From: Arenicola marina | Lineage: Eukaryota > Annelida > Polychaeta > Arenicolidae | Assembly: GCA_964019135.1 (NCBI GenBank) | Contig: OZ025258.1 | Span: 10,931,961 to 10,995,960, forward strand | Direction: 5' to 3' | DNA length: 64,000 bases | Shown here: positions 11,850 to 21,559 of the stretch, piece by piece | How positions within the stretch are numbered: position 1 is the stretch's first letter | How the letters are laid out: each line of letters opens with the position of its first letter | The notes under the pieces: model-generated | Told to the model about the DNA's origin: nothing | Seen by the model: only the letters and a program-made list of their open reading frames with translations | The model's database searches: none | Program-made: the position numbers and the translations under genes

Positions 11850-11855
11850 TATGCT
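11850..11855. repeat. Maverick target-site duplication, left copy (TATGCT)
   Basis: The six bases TATGCT immediately precede the element end AGTAGTTAGG. The identical six bases follow the right end at 32147-32152. Six-bp duplications are the norm for Maverick/Polinton integrases. Confidence 0.92.
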
Positions 11856-11955
11856 AGTAGTTAGGAAGGAGTTCGGCTGTCCCCACCGTACCCCCCACGC
11901 CACCCCACGCCACCCCACGCCCCCTCCACCCCCACCCCATGCTTGGTAGAGAGGG

Positions 11956-12632
11956 GTGGGGGTACCCCACGCCCCACCCTACCCCACGCCCCCGCCTCCC
12001 GCGTCCCGTCGATCATGAACCAACTGCCCTCTCCCCCCTCCCCCCCCCCTCCCTCCCCCTTCCGCCATCTGCCCCGTGGGTGGATAATCGCAGTAAATGA
12101 GCCAGCGATCAATCACTCTATTGTCCCCGTCAGCTCTCAAGCTCGCGTTATAATAAGAGTCGCTTCACTGCGTGTTATAATAACTTGTTCAGTGGATGCT
12201 TTAAAACTCATAAAAATAAATTATAAAACAGTCGTTGCGTTGAATTTAATGACTTGTGTCATGGATGAATAATGTCTAGTGGTGATTTAAATGGAAGTAG
12301 GAAGATCACCCCCCCCCTCCCTCCCCCTTCCGCCATCTGCCCCGTGGGTGGATAATCGCAGTAAATGAGCCAGCGATCAATCACTCTATTGTCCCCGTCA
12401 GCTCTCAAGCTCGCGTTATAATAAGAGTCGCTTCACTGCGTGTTATAATAATTTGTTCACGGATTCATACAATACAGTCTGTGAATTGTTTGATTGATAT
12501 TAAAGGTCACAGAAAAGGGGCAGTGGACGCTTTAAAACTCATAAAAATAAATTAAAAAACAGTCGTTACGTTGAATTTAATGACTTGTGTCATGGATGAA
12601 TAATGTCTAGTGGTGATTTAAATGGAAGTAGG
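11956..12632. repeat. Left-arm copies of the roughly 332-bp TIR repeat
   Basis: Two copies of a unit can be read. It contains CCGCCATCTGCCCCGTGGGT, GAGTCGCTTCACTGCGTG and ATGTCTAGTGGTGATTTAAA. The outer copy is shortened in its middle. The right arm carries one extra unit. No protein is supported in these units, so they are probably non-coding TIR sequence. Confidence 0.75.
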
Positions 12633-13044
12633 AAGGCTGTTTTTGGTGACATTAATTCTTGTCACGGATCCATATTAAAGGTCACAGAAAAGGGGCAGTG
12701 GACGCTTTAAAACTCATAAAAATAGCAATTTTTGGTGACATTAATTCTTGTATGCGAACGACAGATGTTTCGTTGTCTTTGTCTTGATACGTGTTGTCGG
12801 GTAGAGTTGAAGCGTCAATTATTTATTTTTCGTCTTTTTTTTTCTTTCTTTTTTAAATGCATGCTTTAAAACTAGTAAAAAAATCAGTGAGTCGACCCCG
12901 CGGGCGTGGGAGCGAACGAGTCAGTAAGGAGGCGGAGTTTCACGGGTATGTGACTTCACCTGTGGCGCTTATCGATTTTTTCTTCAAGCCCCTCAACACC
13001 GGGGCCTGCGGGGCGTCACGCCCTAGCGATTTTCGAAAGTTGAG

Positions 13045-13080
13045 CGAGCGGGCGAGCGAGCGAGCGAGCGAGAGAGGGGG
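13045..13080. repeat. GAGC microsatellite in left TIR
   Basis: Tandem GAGC units lie in a G-rich segment. The mirror copy is at about 30594-30630 in the right arm. Confidence 0.8.
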
Positions 13081-13261
13081 CATGGGGGCGGAGCGTAAGG
13101 GAAGCGGGAGAAAGAAGCGAGTTCATACGGTCAATGTCTTTTAGGGTTTTTTTAATTTTTAAACTACAACACACACACATGAATAGCTTTACAACACTTA
13201 TCTATCGTAGTCAAAAACTTAGTATCAAGCACAAAATCCTATACATTTCATTATTCACAAT

Positions 13262-13771
13262 TTAAACCATGGGTAAATAGGACTTACACGCGCCTTGAAT
13301 GAAACGCGGAGACTGCCGGCGAGTGATATGCGGAAAGTGAACAGAACGGAAATTATGAATATAGTTGTCATTGCATACGGTGTTTGGAGACCAATACTCT
13401 CGATAGATTCGTAGCGTGGAGTAACCTAGACATCTGAAATGTAAGTAGAAGAGAGAGTATTCTCCGCAGACATCTGAGTCAAGTGACTGCCACACCGCTC
13501 TCATGGGTTGTTGAATAAAGTATTCCAAATGCTTGAGATTAGCATAGGCACGAATTGGTTTTCCTAGTGAGTCAAACATCTCAATTTTCCCCGATGACAT
13601 TTTATAGAAAGCCAACCAGTGTCTTCCTGTTTGATTGGATCTATCTGTATTCACGATATAGCCACCAGGTGGAAGGTCAACGTGAAACTGATCGGCGGCC
13701 AAGACGGCGAATTGTCTCCATCTCCAACACGAATTCCTTTCTAGGGCTGTTTGTAATTGAGACGTATTCAT
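13262..13771 (-). CDS. Adenain-like cysteine protease, left TIR copy
   Basis: This is the 169-residue Maverick maturation protease, related to the adenovirus protease and the Ulp1 fold, thought to process capsid components during virion assembly. The catalytic series is visible: His51 in RHWLAFY, Asp67 in MFDSLG, Gln95 as the likely oxyanion-hole residue, and Cys102 in SDVCGEYS. The protein matches the right-arm copy at 29897-30406 over its full length. The gene follows the capsid gene on the minus strand with an overlapping stop/start, as in the right arm. The reading frame is open although the partner capsid gene on this arm is broken. Whether this copy is expressed is unknown. Confidence 0.9.
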   Translation of the reverse strand: MNTSQLQTALERNSCWRWRQFAVLAADQFHVDLPPGGYIVNTDRSNQTGRHWLAFYKMSSGKIEMFDSLGKPIRAYANLKHLEYFIQQPMRAVWQSLDSDVCGEYSLFYLHFRCLGYSTLRIYREYWSPNTVCNDNYIHNFRSVHFPHITRRQSPRFIQGACKSYLPMV

Positions 13772-15024
13772 GAGTGTAGAAATACGTTTCGACTGGCATC
13801 CACGTGAAGCACTTGAGGAAATTCTCCAATGATCAACACATCGGTGTTTTCAGGGAGCGCCGACTCAAAGTGGCCTTGAATTTTCAGTGATCCCGCTTGC
13901 TGTCGGGGGAAGTTCTGTGGGTCGTAAACAACTTGAAGGGGAAGATGGAAAATACTGTATCCCGCCGGGTAGTCTCTTCTCGGAATAAGGGCAGGGGATG
14001 TGTCATCTGACATATACAGAGTGCGGTATCCCTGGAGATATTGCTTTTGTGCGAAGTTAGTGTTTAACGTACGAAAGGGTGTTGGGTCATCGTTGACTGT
14101 CACAGTCAGTTGCTCCAATTGTTGATGGATACAGTTGAAGGGATTCTGTTGGTAATCACCGTTGTAAGCAACCGATTTCACCAAGGCAATGGTAATTTTC
14201 TGAGGTACTCTTCCTTGAAAGATGTCTTCGAAGGCGAATGAATTCTCTCCTCGTAATAGAGAATATCTTTTAGAATCCCTTTTCAAATAGGGATACTTGG
14301 CAGTGATTGTCTGCAACACGTCTGCATGTGCTTCAATAATTTGAGGGACTACATTGACCTTGCATATGTGGAAAATGACGTCTGTGAGTTGCAGTCGGTA
14401 ACCTTCATCCGTCTCGGGAGTCATGAGATAGAAATCAGGTTTGTTAAGCCACAATCGTAGTCCCATATCCACGTTATCCAACAAATATTTTTCTTGCTGG
14501 AAAAAGTCGACTCTTAGTTGCCCGAGGAGTTCCACCCACCTCCCTTGTTGGAACAGAGCGTAGCGCTGTGTTAATCCTCCGTTGGTGGATAAAGGACTGG
14601 CTTCATCCATATATGCGGAAGTATCGAGAAAGAAGCCTTCGGATTGCAACTTGCCATTCGCTTGGTCAGCATTAGCGTGAAGCAAAGTATCCAAATATGC
14701 TTCGTGTGCAAATTTACTCCCGTCTGTGTGATTTTGTTTCCTTGTAAGCTGACATCCACTTGTTGAAACAGACTTTGGAAGATCAAGTTGATGGGAGTCG
14801 CCAGCTTGCCCACGGCCAAAGCTTGACCGTTTTTATCCACAATTCTCGCTTTCAAGGAAAGAAAGGAGTTCTTCAGATCTATGTATTGACCCTGACTCGC
14901 CGCTATGACGAATTCAATGGGAGCTCCCTCCGTTACTTGAGTGAGAGGACGATATTCTATGTATTTTTTCTTTTCCACAAGCGATTCTGTAGGGGGTAGA
15001 CGAAAGACATCAAGACAAGATGTA

Positions 15025-15200
15025 TGTTATATTCTCTTTATTTTATAAGGTCGAAGTGTACACTCAGCCGGCTTTAGTTCGAATGCCAAGAATTGACAGC
15101 TAGATGACAGATGTCACATGACCACATGATCACGTGATCAATCTTAATATTGAAACACCGGAATCATGTTTATCATTCAATAATTGTCAATTATGTAACA
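15025..15200 (-). repeat. Gypsy 3' LTR (left on the plus strand)
   Basis: It begins TGTTATATTC and ends ATTATGTAACA (TG...CA). It is identical by eye to the LTR at 19388-19563, including the ATCACGTGATCA palindrome. Confidence 0.95.
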
Positions 15201-15330
15201 TCTCCCCTTCTAAGTTATTTCTAATTAGTTAGAAGTTAAATGCAATTATTAATATTCAAAGGCTATAATCAAAATTACCCATGTAAGTATCAGACTACAA
15301 TGTCATCGACAGTTCATATGTATAATAAGT

Positions 15331-18300
15331 CTAAGTTTGATAGTCTTTAAATCGAACTGGCATCTTGATGATCCGTCCGCTTCTCGTCTGCCGCTTTGCT
15401 AGAGTGTCTGGTGAAGGCTGTTCCACACTAGGACTGGAACTGACTGCCGGCGGTACCAGAGTTTCGGATGAGTTTGGATGAGACTCAGGGCTAGCAGTAG
15501 CACTGAATCCAGCAGGTGTTTCTTGCGACGATGACTTTGCCGTGATAACGTCTTCAGGAGCGACGTGATCGGTTGGTTGTTCCAAAGTTTTCCGAAGATG
15601 GCGACGATTTCGACGAAGCACTCCTGTAGGTGACTGAACTTCGTATGATCTTTGATCCAGTTGTCGCGTAACCTGTGCTTTCTTCCATTCCTTGCGACCC
15701 AGAACCAATGGTTTGATCCTGACGACATCGCCTTCCTTCAAAGGTGAAAGCTCTTTAGCTGCTCGATTGTAATATTGAGCTTGCTTACGTTGATTACGTT
15801 TGATATAGTTCATGGTCCTGTCGATATCTTCAACATTAGACTTGAGCAGTTTTGTGGTTGTAGGAAGCAAAGTCTTGGTCCTACGGTGCATAAGACGCTG
15901 AACAGGTGCAGTGTCAAACCCTTTCGATGGTGTGTTCCGATGATCAAGCATCGCCAAGTATGGATCACTGCGGTCTTCAATACACTTCAGGAGTATCCGC
16001 TTTGCAGTCTTTACTGCGGACTCTGCTTTCCCATTCGCTTGGCTGTTTCCTGGGCTGGAGGTACGATGATGAAACTCCCACAGCCGGGAAAACTGTTGAA
16101 ATTCATTGCAAGAGAATTGAGGGCCATTATCACTGATAAATATATCTGGTATGCCATATCTTGAGAAATGAGCCTTGAGTTTCTTGATCACAGTTTTTGA
16201 TTCTGTATTTTCAAGCTTGTCTACTTCCCAGAAATTACTGAGATAGTCTACTGTCACAAGATAGTCTCTCCCTTTCAAATGAAATAAATCACTGGCTACC
16301 TTAGCCCAAGGTCTGTTAGGTATTTCGTGACTTATCATTGGTTCAGGTTGTTGATTGATTTCATACTTGCGGCATACATCACATGTTTGGATGTAGTCTT
16401 TGATTTCTTGATTCATCTGGGGCCAATACATAGCTTCCCTCGCTCGACGCAGACATCCTTCTATTCCCAGATGAGACGAGTGAATCCTCTGTTTCAGCGA
16501 CTCACGTAGACTGCTTGGAATTATCACACGTTCGCCTCTGAAGAGCATTCCATCCATCACTGAAATTTCGTCACGGAAAGGAAAGTAGGTCGTAACTTTT
16601 GACGGGATCATCGACTTACATTCAGGCCATCCTTGTATGACAAGTTCTTTCAGCAGTTGCAACGTTTCATCCATGGCTGTCTCGCGTTTGATTGCTTCTT
16701 GACGAGCTGTAGATACAGGTAGATTGTCAATCACACATATGTTTTCAATATCCGAATGTTCACCATGAGGTAGGTAAGCTCGAGACAAAGTGTCTGCCAG
16801 ATACATCTCTTTACCTCTGTGATACGTGAGGTTTATATTGTATCTTTGCAATCTCAGTATCATACCTTGTAATCTTCGGGGGGCACTGGTGAGATCCTTC
16901 TTCATGATAGCCTCCAGTGGCTTGTGATCAGATTGCACAATAACAGGCCTGCCGTAGGTATACTGATGAAATTTTTCCAACGAGAAAACGATAGACAACA
17001 TTTCCTTTTCTATTTGGGCATACCTAGTTTCTGTGTCAGACAGGGCTCTGCTCGCGTAAGCAATTGGGTGGTTATCTTGCAAAAGAGCTGCTCCTAATCC
17101 CTTTTCACTTGCATCACATTGTACTACTAATTCCTTTATTGGGTCATAGTAGCGAAGTATCGGCGCTGAAGTTACGAGATGTTTTACTTCAGTAAGTGCC
17201 TTTTCTTGAACCTCAGACCAGTTCCAGGGGACATCTTTACGCGTTAATTGTCTTATTGGTTCCATTACGTCTGCAAGATTGGGCAGAAATTTGGCAAGAT
17301 AATTTACAAACCCATTCAGACGTCTCACACCTTCAACATCCTTCGGCTGAGGCATGTTAACAATTGCTTCTATTTTGCAGGGATCCGGCTTCACTCCCTC
17401 ATCGGTCAGCACATGTCCGATGAATGGTACCATCTTCCTTCTCAGTTGTAGCTTGTCAGCATTGAGACGTATACCTATGGATGTGCATCTCTCCAGGAGT
17501 TTGGCCAGATTTGCGTCGTGGTCTTTGTTGGCTTCTTCGTCTGTCTCACCAACACCATAGATCATAATGTCATCTGCGATACAGGCAATACCTTTGAGAT
17601 CACCACTGCTTTGTTGTAGTTTTTTCTGAAAAATCTCAGAGGATACATTCAGACCAAATGGGAGTCTCTTCCACTTATATCGACCGAATGGGGTACTGAA
17701 TGTTGTTAATTCACTAGATTCTTCATCCAGTTGTCCATGCCAATATCCTGCCTTAAGGTCCACAGTTGAGAAAACACTGGCCTTTGACATTTCAGGTAGG
17801 ATATCTTCTAGTGTTGGCATCATGTATCGCTCTCTTTTCAAGGCCTTGTTTAAAGGTCTAGGATCAATACAGATCCGCAGGTCTCCATTTTTTTTAGTAG
17901 TTACTACGAAACTACTCACCCAGTCTGTTGGCTTGTCTACTGGTTCAATCACTCCTTTCGTTGTCATATCTTCAAGCTGCTTTTTCAACTGCGGCTTGAT
18001 AGATACAGGAACTCTGCGAGCCGGTGCTACTGTAGGGCTAATAGACTCATCAATTTCAAGATGAATTATACCAGGTAATACACCCAAGCTGTCACTGAAA
18101 ACCTCTGGAAACTGTGTCAATGTCTCATCATTCAGATGTTGGATACCTGATATCTGATGAAAATTGTCTTTGTTCACTGAAATCAGTTTCATTGTCTGTG
18201 CTGTCTTCAGACCAATGAGAGGCGTGAAATCATCATCCACAACCAGGAAGTTTACTTTGTAGGTCTTACCAATGACTGGATTGTTCACCTCTATTTGACA

Positions 18301-18531
18301 TTCACCCAAGGGTCTTTTCATGGTCTTGTTCCACATCAGCAATGTCTTGTTTGTCTTCTGAAGTGTCAGTTGACTGATATATTTTACTGGGATGACATTG
18401 ATTGAAGCGCCGCTGTCAACTTGAAAGGTCACAGGTAAGTTATCAACAAGCATTTCCGCTAATATTTGATCTGACGACTCACCCAGGGATGTAACATTGA
18501 GGACAGACTCAGCATCGCTGTATTCTTCCAT
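15331..18531 (-). CDS. pol: Gypsy Pol: protease, reverse transcriptase, RNase H, integrase
   Basis: This is a 1,066-residue polyprotein that copies element RNA to DNA and integrates it. The aspartic protease motif DSGA lies at residues 39-42. The RT domain follows, with FGLNVSSEIFQ and the catalytic IADD in place of the commoner Y-x-DD. RNase H shows QCDASEKGLG and QSDHKPLEAI. The integrase has a zinc-binding HSSHLGIEG to CDVCRKY segment and the catalytic triad in ASDLFH, SDNGPQF and GNSQANGKAE. A Ser/Pro-rich tail follows, without a chromodomain. It lies in the same frame as Gag, separated by one in-frame TAA (18655-18657), so the original arrangement looks like a single Gag-Pol frame. The Pol part is intact. 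Confidence 0.95.
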   Translation of the reverse strand: MEEYSDAESVLNVTSLGESSDQILAEMLVDNLPVTFQVDSGASINVIPVKYISQLTLQKTNKTLLMWNKTMKRPLGECQIEVNNPVIGKTYKVNFLVVDDDFTPLIGLKTAQTMKLISVNKDNFHQISGIQHLNDETLTQFPEVFSDSLGVLPGIIHLEIDESISPTVAPARRVPVSIKPQLKKQLEDMTTKGVIEPVDKPTDWVSSFVVTTKKNGDLRICIDPRPLNKALKRERYMMPTLEDILPEMSKASVFSTVDLKAGYWHGQLDEESSELTTFSTPFGRYKWKRLPFGLNVSSEIFQKKLQQSSGDLKGIACIADDIMIYGVGETDEEANKDHDANLAKLLERCTSIGIRLNADKLQLRRKMVPFIGHVLTDEGVKPDPCKIEAIVNMPQPKDVEGVRRLNGFVNYLAKFLPNLADVMEPIRQLTRKDVPWNWSEVQEKALTEVKHLVTSAPILRYYDPIKELVVQCDASEKGLGAALLQDNHPIAYASRALSDTETRYAQIEKEMLSIVFSLEKFHQYTYGRPVIVQSDHKPLEAIMKKDLTSAPRRLQGMILRLQRYNINLTYHRGKEMYLADTLSRAYLPHGEHSDIENICVIDNLPVSTARQEAIKRETAMDETLQLLKELVIQGWPECKSMIPSKVTTYFPFRDEISVMDGMLFRGERVIIPSSLRESLKQRIHSSHLGIEGCLRRAREAMYWPQMNQEIKDYIQTCDVCRKYEINQQPEPMISHEIPNRPWAKVASDLFHLKGRDYLVTVDYLSNFWEVDKLENTESKTVIKKLKAHFSRYGIPDIFISDNGPQFSCNEFQQFSRLWEFHHRTSSPGNSQANGKAESAVKTAKRILLKCIEDRSDPYLAMLDHRNTPSKGFDTAPVQRLMHRRTKTLLPTTTKLLKSNVEDIDRTMNYIKRNQRKQAQYYNRAAKELSPLKEGDVVRIKPLVLGRKEWKKAQVTRQLDQRSYEVQSPTGVLRRNRRHLRKTLEQPTDHVAPEDVITAKSSSQETPAGFSATASPESHPNSSETLVPPAVSSSPSVEQPSPDTLAKRQTRSGRIIKMPVRFKDYQT

Positions 18532-18654
18532 TGCATTTACATATCCCTTTTTCTTACATACAGCTTTGAAATGGTTCCTTCCTCCACAACAAGTACATGT
18601 TTTTCCAAATGTAGGGCATTTATCCTTTCCGAAAACATGAATACGTCCACAGAA

Positions 18655-19332
18655 TTAACATTTCTTCTTGGAAAAGCCACGCTTCTCTGCATGTTTATAT
18701 TTCCCAGAGACTTGGTGAACACTTTGTTCCTCTGTATGTACAATTTGTTTCATTCTGACCTCTGCATTCTCATAGGCTTTGCATATTTCAATACATTTAG
18801 CCAGGTCTAAGTCACTGGTTTGCAGCAAACGTTTCCTTATATGGTCATCTTTAATTCCCATCACAATTCTGTCACGAATTAAAGAGTTCATCAGAGCATC
18901 ATAGTTGCATGACTTCGCTAAGTTCCTTAGTGTAGACAGATACTTCTCAATAGACTCTCCACTTTCTTGGTCACGTTTGTTGAATATATATCTTTCAAAA
19001 GTTTCATTTGACTGACCAATGTAGCATTGCTTGAGAGCTTTTATAACTTCACCTATATCGTCTCTCTGTATTTCTTCTTCAAAGTGTAGTCCATCAAATG
19101 TCATTAATGCATCAATGCCTATGCATGCTTTAAGGTTTGCTGCTCTTACCTCAGAGCTTTGAAGTTTTAGCCGGCTTGCCACTTCGTAGTTATGCCACGT
19201 GCGTTCAAAACGTTTCCAGTTCGCCGCCATATCTCCGGCCATGCATAGAGGAGGTGGGAAGGGTACATTCTGTAATACCGGCGGTGTGTTCCTTTCGTCT
19301 TGTCCCGCCGCGGCGTGGTCTTCATTTGGCAT
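18655..19332 (-). CDS. gag: Gypsy Gag, ended early by an in-frame TAA
   Basis: This is a 225-residue capsid/RNA-packaging protein. The frame starts at an ATG at 19332. It has the WKRFERTWHNYEVA and FERYIFNKRDQESGESIEKY features typical of Mag-type invertebrate Gag. The frame stops at TAA (18655-18657) right after the first cysteine of the nucleocapsid region. Translation past the stop in the same frame gives a second zinc knuckle of exact CX2CX4HX4C form (CTCCGGRNHFKAVC) and then Pol. The stop thus falls within the nucleocapsid instead of between modules. It is either a recent nonsense change or a read-through site; the position favours the former. Confidence 0.88.
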   Translation of the reverse strand: MPNEDHAAAGQDERNTPPVLQNVPFPPPLCMAGDMAANWKRFERTWHNYEVASRLKLQSSEVRAANLKACIGIDALMTFDGLHFEEEIQRDDIGEVIKALKQCYIGQSNETFERYIFNKRDQESGESIEKYLSTLRNLAKSCNYDALMNSLIRDRIVMGIKDDHIRKRLLQTSDLDLAKCIEICKAYENAEVRMKQIVHTEEQSVHQVSGKYKHAEKRGFSKKKC

Positions 19333-19387
19333 ATTTTCTTTATCTTCTTGGACCTCACAAGCTAAGTTCTTTTAACCGCTGCCACCA

Positions 19388-19563
19388 TGTTATATTCTCT
19401 TTATTTTATAAGGTCGAAGTGTACACTCAGCCGGCTTTAGTTCGAATGCCAAGAATTGACAGCTAGATGACAGATGTCACATGACCACATGATCACGTGA
19501 TCAATCTTAATATTGAAACACCGGAATCATGTTTATCATTCAATAATTGTCAATTATGTAACA
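19388..19563 (-). repeat. Gypsy 5' LTR (right on the plus strand)
   Basis: It is 176 bp, starts TGTTATATTC and ends ATTATGTAACA. It is followed by the duplicated target ATGTA at 19564-19568. The primer-binding-site-like sequence abuts its inner edge at about 19376-19387. Confidence 0.95.
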
Positions 19564-19568
19564 ATGTA

Positions 19569-19728
19569 AAACTCTCTCCGCTTGTTTCCATTTCTTCACC
19601 GCTCATATCGTAAATATATCTCTAGTAGGTGTGGAGTGACTCTTTCGACGTGAAGTTTTCTTGACGGGTCTCTTCTTCTTTTTTGCTGCAACGACCTTTT
19701 TCTTCTTCTTTCTGCTTGCGTTCAACTT
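19569..19728 (-). repeat. Inner remainder of the left TIR, ending inside the core-protein gene
   Basis: It matches the reverse complement of 28486-28650. It holds the capsid start region and the Lys-rich C-terminal half of the basic core gene. Homology stops abruptly at GTTCAACTT (19728), so the left copy of the core gene lacks its N-terminal half. Confidence 0.9.
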
Positions 19729-20756
19729 ACATAGAGGGAGAAAAAAACCAACGTTGGCCGGCCTTTGTGTACACACCGATTTCTCGGCGCCGTGTCGAGC
19801 CGTGGATTGGGTGGCTGGGCCAGGCTCATCATACTCATGGTACCGATCAATAAAATCCTACTGTCAGCAGCGTCCCCCCCGGGTAGGTGCACAAATTTGA
19901 CTGTGCCCCAGGGCGATGAACTACTTCACACCCCTTGAACCTTTCCATCCACCCCCCCCCCGCCATCCCGCCCCCCCCCCCGCCTTTAACTCCATCCCCC
20001 ACCGCCCTGGGTCCACCTGCCTCCCTCTCCTACCAAGGCTGACGTCACATATTAACAACACCCCCACCGCCAAAAAAAGGACCCACACCCCTCCGCCCGC
20101 CCCCCCCCCACAAGCACATACATACCACACAGGCCATGACTTCAGACAGTCATAATATCCCCCTCCCACGTCAGGCCTTGCACTATCCCCCCCCCCCCCT
20201 TACACTCCCTCCTCCTTGCCCTTAAACCAGCCATAACTGCGTGAGCCCCGTGGCATCGAAGCTGTCTAGTCTCTGCACGGCTTATACACCAATCCATACA
20301 GATCTTCAGGTCCCCCCTCAGCTATTTTAAGATCTATTCGATCTGTTGCTAGGCAACGGCCGAAAAATTAAGTGGCGCGATTTGCTTTCTGCCCGTCGCC
20401 GCCGAGCTATCTATCCTTCACAAAATGGCGCCGCCGCGCGGGCCAGCGAAACATGATATATTACACTCCATGATTATATCATTAGGGGAAGGGAGCCTCT
20501 CATTTAAATACGCTCAAGGCTATTTCAATATATGTGTGTGGTGTCACTTGGCTGCAGGGAAACTTCATGAAAATATCCGAGACTGATAAATAGCAATGGA
20601 TATTTCGACACATACAAGATAACCGCCCGTATATGTTTTTTGGAGTATAAGCCTTGCACAACGGAATCATATTGTCTATTAATGCATCGTTTTTTGAGCT
20701 TCAACATTCAAAAACGCCACTATGTTTTTAAGTGATGGCACACATATACGATATTT
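19729..20756. other. Unassigned insert inside the Maverick; C-runs and a promoter-like patch
   Basis: No Maverick gene is present here. The stretch 19940-20200 is rich in poly-C runs. At 20345-20357 the sequence GTTGCTAGGCAAC is a good match to an RFX X-box, and CAAAATGGCGCCGCC follows near 20420 in CpG-rich sequence, resembling a host promoter. No supported gene starts downstream, so its function is unproven. Confidence 0.45.
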
Positions 20757-21345
20757 GTGTCCGTTGATGAAGCATTGTTGTTTGTGAAGATGGTTTTGCG
20801 CTGCAAAGGTACTTTTACAAAATTCAACCCATTCCACAAGTACGAACTATTCATTACTCAAAATTATACCAGAGAAAGTTTTCAAAATGACAGGTTATTT
20901 AAATATGCAATATATTTAACTGATCAATCTCATACCTCTAACATTGCACTATTCGTAAGCACAGTTATTCTGACCAAACTACGATGTTACAGCCACAAGT
21001 TACCCATAGAGAAGCTCCGGGCTACGACGCCTCGACCAGAGAGATATTGCAATTACTGTTTACAATAAAATGTAAGAGTCCTGAGGGACGAGTATCATTT
21101 CCTGACTGTTTTCCAGAAATTTCGTGACCTTCGTCGCGCATGCGGTATAAATGTCCACGCTCATAATGTAAATAGACGCCTGTTCTGTATACTCTTCAAC
21201 GCCATCTGTTATCTGCAATGTAGCAGCTTATGTTAATCATGCTTTCAAGATGATGGACACCGGCACTACCATTTAAATTAGTTTACATTGTGTACAATGG
21301 GCCTAAGGCCTTTTATGTAGAATAAACTTACTATCATCATGAAAG
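20757..21345 (+). mobile_element. 5'-truncated LINE fragment (ORF2 C-terminus and 3' end)
   Basis: The plus strand encodes the Cys/His-type C-terminal region of a LINE ORF2. TKLRCYSHKLPIEK and RYCNYCL in frame 20757-21068 are followed, after a frameshift, by LRDEYHFL and FRDLR. The sequence GGGCCTAAGGCC then AATAAACTTACTATC near 21300-21340 looks like the 3' end and tail. The 5' end is truncated, as is usual for LINEs. It lies where the N-terminal part of the Maverick polymerase would be expected, so it is one of the invaders of this element. Confidence 0.65.
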
Positions 21346-21559
21346 GATTCTATATCACTGCCACGATCAGAATCCTGTGGGCCAGGTAAACGTTTGCGAG
21401 TGTTACTTGTGGCGCCGGGTAGACGTTGCCAATAGCGATTAGCTGATAATGACAAAACTTCCCTCATCACCAATGACGATGAGTGCACAACGATCATCTC
21501 CCCCCTAAGGTGCAAGGGTCTCCTATGACGCTAAAGCAAAGTGTCTCCTACGACGCTAA

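Larger units (their letters stand above)
11856..15024 (+). repeat. Left terminal inverted repeat of the Maverick, outer part
   Basis: This is the reverse complement of the right arm. It starts AGTAGTTAGGAAGGAGTTCG, passes through a CCCCACGCCA-rich segment, then the roughly 332-bp internal repeats, a GAGC microsatellite, the protease gene and most of the capsid gene. The arm continues after the Gypsy insertion (19569-19728) and ends inside the basic core gene, at GTTCAACTT. Removing the insertion gives an arm of about 3.33 kb. The near identity of the two arms implies recent formation or ongoing gene conversion. Confidence 0.93.
15025..19563 (-). mobile_element. Ty3/Gypsy LTR retrotransposon inserted in the left capsid copy
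   Basis: This is a 4,539-bp element with two 176-bp LTRs that I read as identical, flanked by the 5-bp duplication ATGTA (15020-15024 and 19564-19568). On its own (minus) strand the order is 5' LTR (19388-19563), a primer-binding-site-like TGGTGGCAGCGG at about 19376-19387, Gag, Pol, a purine tract AGAAGGGGAGA at 15201-15211, and 3' LTR (15025-15200). Pol order is protease-RT-RNase H-integrase, which defines Ty3/Gypsy; no envelope gene or chromodomain was seen. LTR identity means the insertion is young, and it post-dates the duplication of the capsid gene, because the right arm lacks it. Confidence 0.95.
13768..19606 (-). pseudogene. Major capsid protein, left TIR copy, broken by a Gypsy insertion and a frameshift
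   Basis: This is a second copy of the Maverick double jelly-roll major capsid gene, nearly identical to the right-arm gene at 28608-29900. Three differences matter. The Gypsy element at 15025-19563 splits the coding sequence near codon 15. The A-run at 14710-14712 is one base shorter than in the right copy and shifts the frame about a third of the way along. A three-base insertion near 14868 adds one residue without shifting the frame. The body is therefore readable in two frames, 14571-14978 and 13768-14694. The ATG (19604-19606) is stranded beyond the retrotransposon. Substitutions elsewhere are few, so the damage is recent. This copy should not give a functional capsid protein. Confidence 0.92.

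Noticed and set aside
12857-13144. 95-codon frame present in both TIRs (mirror at 30524-30811)
   Set aside because: Its conservation follows from arm identity, not selection. It includes the GAGC microsatellite and the composition is repeat-driven.
21303-21515. Minus-strand frame ending in a donor-like GTAAGT (possible host exon)
   Set aside because: It overlaps the probable LINE 3' tail and has no recognised domain or matching acceptor.
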